DNA from: Candidatus Sigynarchaeota archaeon
Lineage (GTDB): Archaea > Asgardarchaeota > Lokiarchaeia > Sigynarchaeales > Sigynarchaeaceae
NCBI GenBank assembly: GCA_030587525.1
Contig: JAUQYW010000051.1
Span: 1-38,131 of the forward strand
Direction: 5' to 3'
Length of the DNA: 38,131 bases
A model generated the notes under the pieces. The model worked only from the letters and a program-made list of their open reading frames with translations. It was not told the origin of the DNA and did not search any database. Both the position numbers and the translations under genes were made by a program. How positions within the stretch are numbered: the stretch's first letter is position 1; every line of letters begins with the position of its first letter. Below, piece by piece: positions 15,318-23,000 of this stretch.

Positions 15318-16574
15318 ATGCCGGGAACTATCGTTGAAAAGCTACTCAACAACCATCTCGTTCAAGGAACATGCGAAGTCGGCGAGATCGTCGAGTGCAA
15401 AGTTGATTTGCTTATGTTGCATGAAATGCTCGGCGACCAGATCGCGAGGATTGCACGAGAAGCGGGATTGACCAAGGTGTGGGATCCAGCCAAGATCGTG
15501 ACCGTGCTCGATCACTGGGTGCCGGCCCCGACGGAGAAGGTCGCCATCATCCACCAGGAATACCGACGCTTTGTCAAGGATTATGGTCTCGTGCACGATC
15601 TCGGCATAAACGCGGGGGTCTGCCACGTGGTCGTGCCGGATAGTGGCTTTATCAAGCCAGGGATGCTTGTTGTTGGATCCGATAGTCACACAACCTCGTA
15701 TGGCGCATTGAATTGCATATCGACGGGCATAGGGGCAACCGACGCGACGATCATCCTGGCCAAGGGCACGAACTGGTTCAAGGTCCCGTCCACGATCAAG
15801 ATTGAGCTTGAGGGAAAATTCCAACAGCTCGTCACGGCCAAGGATGTCGCGCTCCACATGCTCAAGATGTTTGGCACGGACGGGATGAATTACAAATCCA
15901 TGGAGATCCTCGTGCAACGACCAGAGAGCATCTCCATATCTGGCAGGTTCACGATCGCCAACCTCGGCGTTGAAATGGGTGCAAAGTGCGTGGCGTTCGA
16001 GCCGGACAAGTTGCTCGACGCGTGGCTCGCAACCATCGGAATTAGCGGTTACAAGACGGTCTTGCCTGAAAAGAAAGCAGCATACGAGCGACGGGAATCG
16101 ATCGGGCTCGACACGATCGAGCCCTTGATAGCCGTGCCGCCGTCGCCATCGAATGTCAAACCAGTAAGCGAGATTAAGAACAAGGACGTCGACCAGGTAT
16201 TCATCGGCTCGTGCACGAACGGGCGGCTCGATGATCTGCAATTGGCAGCAAGCATTTTGAAAGGCAACAAGATCCACCAGCGGGTGCGCTGCATCATCAT
16301 CCCCGCGTCAAGGCAGGTGTACGAAACGGCCTTGAAAGAGGGACTCATCGAACAATTCGTGCACGCAGGCGCGATCGTCGAATACCCGACGTGCGGGCCT
16401 TGTATGGGCGGGCACATGGGCCTGCTCGGGCCCGGGGAGGTGTGCGTGAGCACGTCGAACCGCAATTTCCCGGGCCGCATGGGCGCGCGCGACGCGGAGA
16501 TCTACCTCGCTTCCCCGGCAACCGCCATGGCGAGCGCGATCACGGGAAAAATCACGGATCCGCGAGAGGTTTGA
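15318..16574 (+). CDS. leuC: 3-isopropylmalate dehydratase/homoaconitase large subunit
   Basis: 418 residues from ATG 15318 (MPGTIVEKLLNNHL); GTG 15309 is an in-frame alternative preceded by GGAG 12 bases upstream. This is the archaeal-type catalytic subunit without the swivel domain: VDLLMLHEML, VVGSDSHTTSYGAL, and the [4Fe-4S] ligands C299 (IGSCTNGRLDD), C359 and C362 (PTCGPCMGG), ending NRNFPGRMGARDAEIYLAS. The family covers isopropylmalate isomerase (leucine), homoaconitase and citraconate/methylmalate hydratase, which cannot be separated by the large subunit alone. No leuA or leuB homologue is present in the window. The small subunit follows after 5 bases. Confidence 0.92.
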   Translation: MPGTIVEKLLNNHLVQGTCEVGEIVECKVDLLMLHEMLGDQIARIAREAGLTKVWDPAKIVTVLDHWVPAPTEKVAIIHQEYRRFVKDYGLVHDLGINAGVCHVVVPDSGFIKPGMLVVGSDSHTTSYGALNCISTGIGATDATIILAKGTNWFKVPSTIKIELEGKFQQLVTAKDVALHMLKMFGTDGMNYKSMEILVQRPESISISGRFTIANLGVEMGAKCVAFEPDKLLDAWLATIGISGYKTVLPEKKAAYERRESIGLDTIEPLIAVPPSPSNVKPVSEIKNKDVDQVFIGSCTNGRLDDLQLAASILKGNKIHQRVRCIIIPASRQVYETALKEGLIEQFVHAGAIVEYPTCGPCMGGHMGLLGPGEVCVSTSNRNFPGRMGARDAEIYLASPATAMASAITGKITDPREV

Positions 16575-16579
16575 AGGTC

Positions 16580-17119
16580 ATGACAACAACGCGTGCGTGG
16601 AAGCTATCTTTCGAAGGCAAGAACCAAGGATCCGCGTGGTTGCTCGGAAACGACGTGTCGACCGACGACATCATCTCTGGCAAGTATCTCGAAATTCGTG
16701 AAGTCGATGCCCTTTCCAAGCACGTGCTCGAGGGCATCGTGCTGGATTTCCCATTCAAGATAAAGGCCGGCGACGTGATCGTGGCGGGCGACAATTTCGG
16801 TTGCGGCAGCTCCCGGGAACAAGCCCCTGCACTCCTGAAGCATCTCGGTGTCGGTAGTATCTTCGCGAAATCCTTTGCCAGGATTTTCTTCAGGAATGGG
16901 ATCAACATTGGTTTGCCCTTGATCACGATCCCGGGAGATGTTGTATCCGCCTTCAAGACAGGAGAAAAAGTCGTATACACCATAGATCCGCCAGTGCTGG
17001 AAAACGCTACCAGTGGAAAGAGATTCCAGGCATTGGCCTTCCCTGCATTTTTCTTGAACATCTTGCGGCACGGCGGCGCGATCCCGCTCTTGAAAGCGGA
17101 TCTCGCCAAGAAGAAATAG
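16580..17119 (+). CDS. leuD: 3-isopropylmalate dehydratase/homoaconitase small subunit
   Basis: 179 residues. ATG 16580 is supported by AAGG just upstream and by the family N-terminus (GSAWLLGNDVSTDDIISGKY); an earlier in-frame ATG at 16391 lies deep inside the large-subunit gene and is rejected. It supplies the swivel domain: DNFGCGSSREQAP (substrate carboxylate binding), KSFARIFFRNGINIGLPLI, and the specificity loop YLEIREVD around residues 36-43. That loop is the known determinant between isopropylmalate and homoaconitate, but I cannot match this version to one with certainty. It ends two bases before the convergent DUF89 gene. Confidence 0.92.
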   Translation: MTTTRAWKLSFEGKNQGSAWLLGNDVSTDDIISGKYLEIREVDALSKHVLEGIVLDFPFKIKAGDVIVAGDNFGCGSSREQAPALLKHLGVGSIFAKSFARIFFRNGINIGLPLITIPGDVVSAFKTGEKVVYTIDPPVLENATSGKRFQALAFPAFFLNILRHGGAIPLLKADLAKKK

Positions 17120-17121
17120 CA

Positions 17122-18042
17122 TCACTTTATCTGCCGCACGATCTGCTGCCCCTTTTTCACGCCCTGGAACTCGGCCACGGTGGGGCACTTGATCCGGCTG
17201 ACGATGAAAACGTGTTTTGCCTTGATCTCGTCGAGATACACGCATAGCGTCTCGAGATTCGCCTGCCCTTTGCCGATGACCACGTCCATGCCGTTCACTG
17301 TGTCGACGACGTTTTTCTCGTTATCGGGAATGACGTAACCCACGGAGGCAATCGACGTTTCCAGGATACCGTCGCACAGCTTGTCCATACCGGTATCCCG
17401 CAGATCGGCCTTCGTCGCGTCGTTCGAGATGGGCTTGCCTTTCACCATGCACGTCACGTTTTTCCCGTGTTCTTTCAAGAACATAACGAGCAGCTTGTCG
17501 AACACGATTTCTCCTGCATTGTCGAGCACGAGCAAGAATTTCTTAACGCGCGGATCGAGGACGAGTGTTTTTAATTTTTTCCGATCATTGATGGCAAACC
17601 CCCGGTCATGGATCTCCTCGATGATCTTGAACAATTCGGCGGATTCGAGCTTGAAGTCATGACCCGGCGTGCTGACATCGATCACATTGCCGGCAACGAT
17701 AGCACAAAGCACGAAATCCATTTTTTCATCAAAATCAGTGATGGATTTGTACCGGTCTAGCAACGATGGGAACATAGATTCGCAGACCTCGTTGCTCCGC
17801 CGCTTCACTGCTTCGAAGAGGTCTTCCTTGCCCAGCAGCGCGCAGACCTCGCGGGCGATCTTGTTGCCTATGAGAAACGTGTAAGCATCGCCATTCAAGT
17901 CTTGCTTCATCATGTTAATGATTTTTTTCATGCCTGCAGTGATCGTCGCGTGATCGCTCGTGCTGGCCTGGAAGTAGCTCAATGCCATGTCGAGAAGGCA
18001 CACGGAGCAATACGGCTTGATGAAATGTGCCATTATCATCAT
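17122..18042 (-). CDS. DUF89/ARMT1-family protein (metal-dependent damage-control phosphatase-like)
   Basis: 306 residues from ATG 18042. Codons at 18039 and 18033 are also ATG, and 18033 fits best with a TATA-like box centred near 18060 (leaderless). The family hallmark LVLDNAGEIVFDKLL (D174, N175, E178, D182) supplies metal and phosphate ligands, and GKPISNDAT and VIGKGQANLETL are other conserved segments. The N-terminal CSVC pair (C12, C15) marks the archaeal subfamily. Characterised relatives hydrolyse phosphorylated metabolites such as sugar phosphates or phosphopantetheine, acting in metabolite repair. The native substrate here is unknown. It is tail-to-tail with leuD. Confidence 0.9.
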   Translation of the reverse strand: MMIMAHFIKPYCSVCLLDMALSYFQASTSDHATITAGMKKIINMMKQDLNGDAYTFLIGNKIAREVCALLGKEDLFEAVKRRSNEVCESMFPSLLDRYKSITDFDEKMDFVLCAIVAGNVIDVSTPGHDFKLESAELFKIIEEIHDRGFAINDRKKLKTLVLDPRVKKFLLVLDNAGEIVFDKLLVMFLKEHGKNVTCMVKGKPISNDATKADLRDTGMDKLCDGILETSIASVGYVIPDNEKNVVDTVNGMDVVIGKGQANLETLCVYLDEIKAKHVFIVSRIKCPTVAEFQGVKKGQQIVRQIK

Positions 18043-18056
18043 AAAACTTTCCGCCG

Positions 18057-18064
18057 CATAAAAC
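18057..18064 (-). promoter_or_regulatory. TATA-like box of the DUF89 gene
   Basis: GTTTTATG on the minus strand, 26-27 bases upstream of ATG 18033. The inverted repeat at 18065-18089 abuts it on the upstream side. Confidence 0.35.
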
Positions 18065-18114
18065 TTTCACGCCGGTCTAAGGCGTGAAACCCGGCCCAAG
18101 AGTTGTGGCGTGAA
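18065..18114. promoter_or_regulatory. Operator-like cluster of GGCGTGAA repeats upstream of the DUF89 gene
   Basis: TTTCACGCC (18065-18073) and GGCGTGAAA (18081-18089) form a perfect 9-bp inverted repeat with a 7-base spacer. A third copy, GGCGTGAA, is at 18107-18114 and overlaps the palindrome GAATGCATTC (18112-18121). The position directly upstream of the TATA candidate suggests a regulator site. The remaining sequence to 18289 shows no convincing gene. Confidence 0.45.
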
Positions 18115-18260
18115 TGCATTCGCCGACGTTATGGTCAGGTTGATGAACACGAAGGACGCACCGCAGATGTGGCAGACCACAGTTTTACTTTGCATGACCG
18201 GGGGGAGTTGTCGCAGGGTCGCTCCTGGATTGCCCCCGGCGCGGAACCTAGCATTGCGGT

Positions 18261-18268
18261 AAAAAAAA
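18261..18268 (-). terminator. T-run after the repeat-protein gene
   Basis: Eight T residues on the minus strand, 22-29 bases past the stop at 18290. Confidence 0.45.
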
Positions 18269-18289
18269 TAAATCAAGCATTCATGTCAT

Positions 18290-19969
18290 TCATATCCGCG
18301 TCCCGTTGGCGCGCCAGAACGGGCCTGGCTCGCCCTCGGGCCGCAGCGGGATGACCCACTTTCCGAGACGCTGCCGCCACGCGTTGCAGAACGCTTCCGC
18401 GAAACTCGCTTTGCTCGCGCATCGCATGGCCTCCTTGTAAGAATCGTCGTCGAATATCCGCTCCACGACATCCAGGATCGTCGTGCCACCCTCCCCGGCG
18501 ACACTACTGTTACTACTGCTGCTGTTGTTGTTGTTGATGCCGCTTTCGCCGGCGGAAGCAACGCCAGGGCCGGGACTGGGACTGAGACCGGGGGTGTGGT
18601 TCCCGTGCTTCGTGCTCGCTTGCGTGAGCGCGTCGTCCCACTCGCGCTCGATCGCGGCGGCGTGCGGGGCAGCCTCGCCGAGCATGTTGCACGTCTGGCA
18701 AAGATCGGGAGCCAGCACCCTACCCTCGCCCCGCCAGAACGGGCCTGGCTCGCCCTCGGCCCGCAACGGGATGACCCACTTTCCGAGACGCTGCCGCCAC
18801 GCGTTGATGAATGTCTCGGCATGGGAAACCCGCATCAAGTGCCGCAGCGCGTGCTTGTACTCGCGGTCGTCGAATATCCGCAGCGCCATGACGGCTTCCA
18901 TCCCAGGACCTGACCGGCATATGATCGAGCGGATAATAGTGTTGTCGAAAACAAACCAGTTGCGACGCGGGTCATTCATGGCCATGGAACTGGTAAAGGT
19001 GTGCCACTCGTCGATGATGGCGTTGATGTGGGGCGCGGCCTCCCTGAGCACGGGATAGACGTGGCGCAGTTCCTCCTCCAGCGACTCCTCGCCGCCATCG
19101 CCCGGCAGGGCTGCAGCGGGCTTGCTCTCGGGCGGCGGCGGGAGGACCCACTTGCCGACCTCGTGCCGCCACGAGCTGACGAATTTCATTACGCGTGCCG
19201 GCATGCCTGGCCGCCGCATGAAGTGCTTGTACTCGCGGTCGTCGAAGATGCGCAGCAAGAGGATGAGCATGTCGATCTGGCCGTCCAGCTTCGCGACCTC
19301 GAACACGTCGAAGCTATCGAGCGCCACCATTTTGTCTGTCAAGGTGTTCACGGGATCAGGCTGTTTGAGAAGGTTGTGCCAATGGGCTTCGATGTCTCCA
19401 TAGCGCCGCTCTGCTGCCCAAAACACAGCCTGGAGGCGGATCAGCACGCCCTCGTGCGATCGCCCGGCGTCGCGCCAAAACGGGCCGGGCATACCTTCCG
19501 GGCGCAACGGGATGACCCATTTGCCGAGGCGCTGCCGCCACGCGTTGTAAAACTCATCCTCGAAGCCCACTCGATTCAAATGCACCATGACGCTTTTGTA
19601 GTCATCGTCGTCGAAGATCCGCGGCAAGATGATGAATAATGAACCCTGGCTAATCGATGCCCTGGCTATCCGGGTTCCATCGGTGTCGATCACGTATTCC
19701 TCGCAGCCGGGATGCTTCACGAGGAAATCGGGGTCGTTGAAGATGGCGCACCACTCGCGGTCGATGGCCTTGACGTGCGGGGCGGCTTCCTCGAGTAAAC
19801 GGTACCACCAGCACAAGTCACGACCCTTCCATATTGAGCTCTTGACGGTTTGAACCAAATTCCCACCCCATCGTATCCCCTCTCGGCCGGGGAGGAAAAA
19901 GTCAGCCAATGATTCCAGAGTGATGTCGGTCAGAGGCTGGTTGCAATCGAAGGCTTTTTTCTTGGCCAT
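18290..19969 (-). CDS. Uncharacterised protein of four tandem ~110-residue repeats
   Basis: 559 residues; I recognise no family. Four units can be aligned by eye at about residues 57-166, 180-280, 305-413 and 428-553. Each opens with an amphipathic segment (EAAPHxxAIxREW), has a variable middle, then RIFDDxxYK (117, 240, 364, 504) and ends with WRQRLGKWVIPLRPEG followed by PGPFW. Unit 2 is divergent (SSWRHEVGKWVLPPPPE, no PGPFW). Unit 4 carries a low-complexity Asn/Ser linker (about 479-489). There is no signal peptide or membrane helix, so it is probably cytosolic. ATG 19969 has GAGGGGAT eight bases upstream, and A/T boxes occur in the 90-base gap, so it may have its own promoter. Its position directly downstream of the giant surface-protein gene, on the same strand, makes a functional link with that protein's cytosolic tail plausible. 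Confidence 0.82.
   Translation of the reverse strand: MAKKKAFDCNQPLTDITLESLADFFLPGREGIRWGGNLVQTVKSSIWKGRDLCWWYRLLEEAAPHVKAIDREWCAIFNDPDFLVKHPGCEEYVIDTDGTRIARASISQGSLFIILPRIFDDDDYKSVMVHLNRVGFEDEFYNAWRQRLGKWVIPLRPEGMPGPFWRDAGRSHEGVLIRLQAVFWAAERRYGDIEAHWHNLLKQPDPVNTLTDKMVALDSFDVFEVAKLDGQIDMLILLLRIFDDREYKHFMRRPGMPARVMKFVSSWRHEVGKWVLPPPPESKPAAALPGDGGEESLEEELRHVYPVLREAAPHINAIIDEWHTFTSSMAMNDPRRNWFVFDNTIIRSIICRSGPGMEAVMALRIFDDREYKHALRHLMRVSHAETFINAWRQRLGKWVIPLRAEGEPGPFWRGEGRVLAPDLCQTCNMLGEAAPHAAAIEREWDDALTQASTKHGNHTPGLSPSPGPGVASAGESGINNNNSSSSNSSVAGEGGTTILDVVERIFDDDSYKEAMRCASKASFAEAFCNAWRQRLGKWVIPLRPEGEPGPFWRANGTRI
18312..18386 (-). repeat. 75-bp repeat, copy A (unit 4 of the repeat protein)
   Basis: It encodes the NAWRQRLGKWVIPLRPEG segment through PGPFWR and differs from copy B by two bases in 75 when compared by eye. 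Confidence 0.85.
18503..18537 (-). repeat. Trinucleotide low-complexity tract (Asn/Ser linker)
   Basis: A run of ACT/GCT/GTT-type triplets encodes mostly Asn and Ser on the minus strand. It is probably a flexible linker that expands by slippage. Confidence 0.7.
18732..18806 (-). repeat. 75-bp repeat, copy B (unit 3)
   Basis: Offset from copy A by exactly 420 bases. 73 of 75 bases are identical, although the sequence between the copies has diverged. Confidence 0.85.
19473..19547 (-). repeat. 75-bp repeat, copy C (unit 1)
   Basis: The same protein segment with more base changes than copies A and B. A fourth, strongly divergent copy lies around 19133-19180. Confidence 0.75.
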
Positions 19970-20059
19970 GGATGATCCCCTCTTCTGAAATGCCGCGTTA
20001 TATGAAAAAAGAGAAAGTATACGGTCTTAAATCTTTCGGCATCGCTCGGTCTCTGCATC

Positions 20060-23000
20060 TCAAGAATTTCCGCTAGAAAGGGTTCCATACCACTCCAAGA
20101 GCCCGCCACGCTGTAGCGCTGTCGGGTCTATCAAGTCCGGCCACTCATCACGCTCTGGTTTCACCAGGAATGGCACGTGGCTCGCCCCACCTTGCTCGCT
20201 CGTGAAGAATGCGAAGTGATATTCCACGCCCTTGACCGTCGCCTCGATGTAGAATACCCGCTTCCCCGTCCAACGCATATAGGGAACGGACGCAGGGAAA
20301 CTGTCGATACCTGACATGCGCCCCGCGGCGACCTCAGCGGCCACCTCGCCCAGCACCTTGCCCGCTTCCACGAGCCTGCCGATCCTGTCCTTGCCCGCCG
20401 GCGTTCTTTCCTCCACATCGGAATCGGCGTGGAGCTCGAAAGGATTCGACCCCGGTATCCACGCTTCGAGGGTGGCCCACCCGTCCGCTCGCAGTCTGAG
20501 CGCGAGCGAGAACGGCGACCCGGAAATCGGGACGGTCGCGAGCGGCAAGATGCCGTACCCGCCCGTCGCGAAGTCGGCGTCGTTCCACGAAGGTTCCTCC
20601 AGAAACCGCAGCTCCGACCCGGGCGCATCCACCACGTCGTACATCTTCTCGATGGCCTCCAGCATGATTTCCAAGGCTACCGGGATGGTAGGCCCCGATT
20701 TCGTAGTCCACTTGCCATCCGTTCCTTGCACCTGGGCGCCATCGCCGGCGACGATACGGTTCGTGGCCTGGCTTTCGAGCAAGGCAAATTTTGCCGTCGT
20801 GACGTCGATGGCGGCCGGGATGACGAGGGGCGTGACGTGGCCATGTGCCGGGTCGGCACGCGCAACCGAGAACCCCATGTACTCGTGCCCGTTATCGCCG
20901 GTGAAGGTCGACCACTCGATGTAATTGCTGCCCGCGTCCGTGGCGTAGTCGAACTCGTGCCTCGTGCTCGAATGCACGGCGCGGTCGACGGCCTCAATGG
21001 CGTCGGCCACGTTCTGCACCTCGAGCATCGAGCCTGCCTTGATCTCGATCAAGTTCCCGCTCGGCGCCGTCGTCCTGATGGCATAATACCCCGGTCGATT
21101 GTTGAGCGGCACCTGCCAATCCACGACGTAGTCCTTGCCGTTCTTCACCATCAAGAAGGAGCGGAACGGATTGTCAGATCTCGGCGTGATCGACCACCCT
21201 TTGTCGGCGAGCTTGGCGAGGCTTTCCATGACGGATTTGAGCCGCCCGAAATCCCCGTTCTCGATCGATGAACCTTCCAGCACGACGTACCCGCTCGCGC
21301 CGGTCCCGGTCATGGCCCACTGGCTCACGGCCATGTCGCAATCGACGGTCTGGTACAGCGTCGTCGCGCCGGCACCGTAAACGTCGAGCGTGAAGGTGAC
21401 ATGTACCTTGCCATCTTGAAGGCTCAAGGCGAAATTTCTCGTGCGGAGCATGCCATTCGATCCATGGGTGCCACGCAGCAGTTTCCCCACCCGATCGAGC
21501 AGCGCGCGAAGGTCAACGCCATCCTTAAGCACTCCATTCTCCGAATAATGAACGAGAATCTCGCTCGCGGTGCCAGGATATGCATACACGAGGATCGTTC
21601 CCGTCGCGATGTCGCTCGTCGCAGTGAAGGGCACGCCTTGCATCGCGAACGTGTACGTGCAACTGGCGCGGTTCACCGGATCTATCGTGCTCTGCAACCC
21701 GTCCACGGTGCCACGCGATTTCGCCGCCTGCAAGTCCGAATTCAACGCCGATGCAGCGTGCGCATATGCATACGCGGCAACCCCCCAAGGATTCGCCACT
21801 ACATTGCCTCGTCCAGGGTTCAAGACCGTGTTCCACCACCACGCGACTTGCGCGTTCAACACGGTAAAGTAGCTAGCGACGTGGTCTAGCAGTCTCCTAT
21901 TCTGCTCTACCGCGTCCCCGGCGAAGTCCTCGGCCGAGCAGTGCTGCTCGCCGATGAACCACGGCGGGATGACGCCGAGATAACTGCTGGGAATATTCCA
22001 CGAAAGCGTCCGGCTGGACGCGTCGTACGAAATTTCGATGTATTCAGGTAAAAGATTGCGGTGTGTCAACGATGCCGGTAGACCGCGCCAAGGTCGGATG
22101 CGGATCTCGTGCGGCCCGCTCACGATCGGCGGATATCCAGCCGTGTTTGGCAAGTGCTCATTGAGCTCCTCGGCGATGGCATCCAGGGACATCCGAGCAG
22201 CTCGCTCGGGAGCCGCGGCTGCAACTGCCGCGACGACCCCGCTGCTCTCGCCCGTGAGAAGCGCGTGCACGAACGCGGCACGCGAGCTCTCAATCACGGC
22301 CGGATCCAGAAAGTGAATGAGGTTCTTCCCTGCTATACTTCCCTCATGACGTGTCCTGAAACTGAGGACCGCCTGGTCGTGCCTGATATGGGAGATCTTG
22401 ACGGTCTCCAATTCCTTATCCGTCATGCTACCAAGCACCGATAGCAATTCGGTGTACGACGCGATCGTCACCACATCGCCACTCGCGTCCACGTAGCTGA
22501 TCACCACGTGATCGGGCTGGGCGCGGTACGCGGGATTGGGCGCCATGACCGGCTCCCCAGCATGCCATTGCTCTTTAGGTTCAGCTCGTATCTGGTCCGT
22601 CGCGATCGTGGGCGCCAGATCGGTCCGCTGCCCGCTGTACGGTGCGAAAGTGATCTCCCCGGTCACCTGGTCTTGCACCTGCACCCCCCACCCGTACTTG
22701 CCGAGGTGGTACCCCCGCGGCGCTCCGTCGGCAGAAACATCGAGGGCCGCGATCCAGTCCATAAGCCATGTCAGCTTGACACCATCAGGAGCAGGGCTAT
22801 CGTGCAATTCCTCAATGTCAGCAACCGCCATCGTGTACGAGTCGTGCTTCCCCGTCCCGTGATCGAGCAGTTGCAGCTTCAGAGGAACCTGAAGCTCCAT
22901 CCCCCGGCAAGACCGTGCATAGTGCCACAAGAACCTGGTGATGGCCATCTCATTCTCCCCGCCGATCGGCACGCGGTTCTCCTGGGCGATGACATATGAA

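Noticed and set aside
16391..16579. Long N-terminal extension of the small hydro-lyase subunit
   Set aside because: It overlaps the conserved end of the large subunit in another frame and has no similarity to the family. ATG 16580 with AAGG fits.
18067..18276. A 69-codon minus-strand frame with a single CxxC between the repeat-protein and DUF89 genes
   Set aside because: Only one CxxC, odd composition, and it spans the operator-like inverted repeat. No ribosome-binding site or domain supports it.
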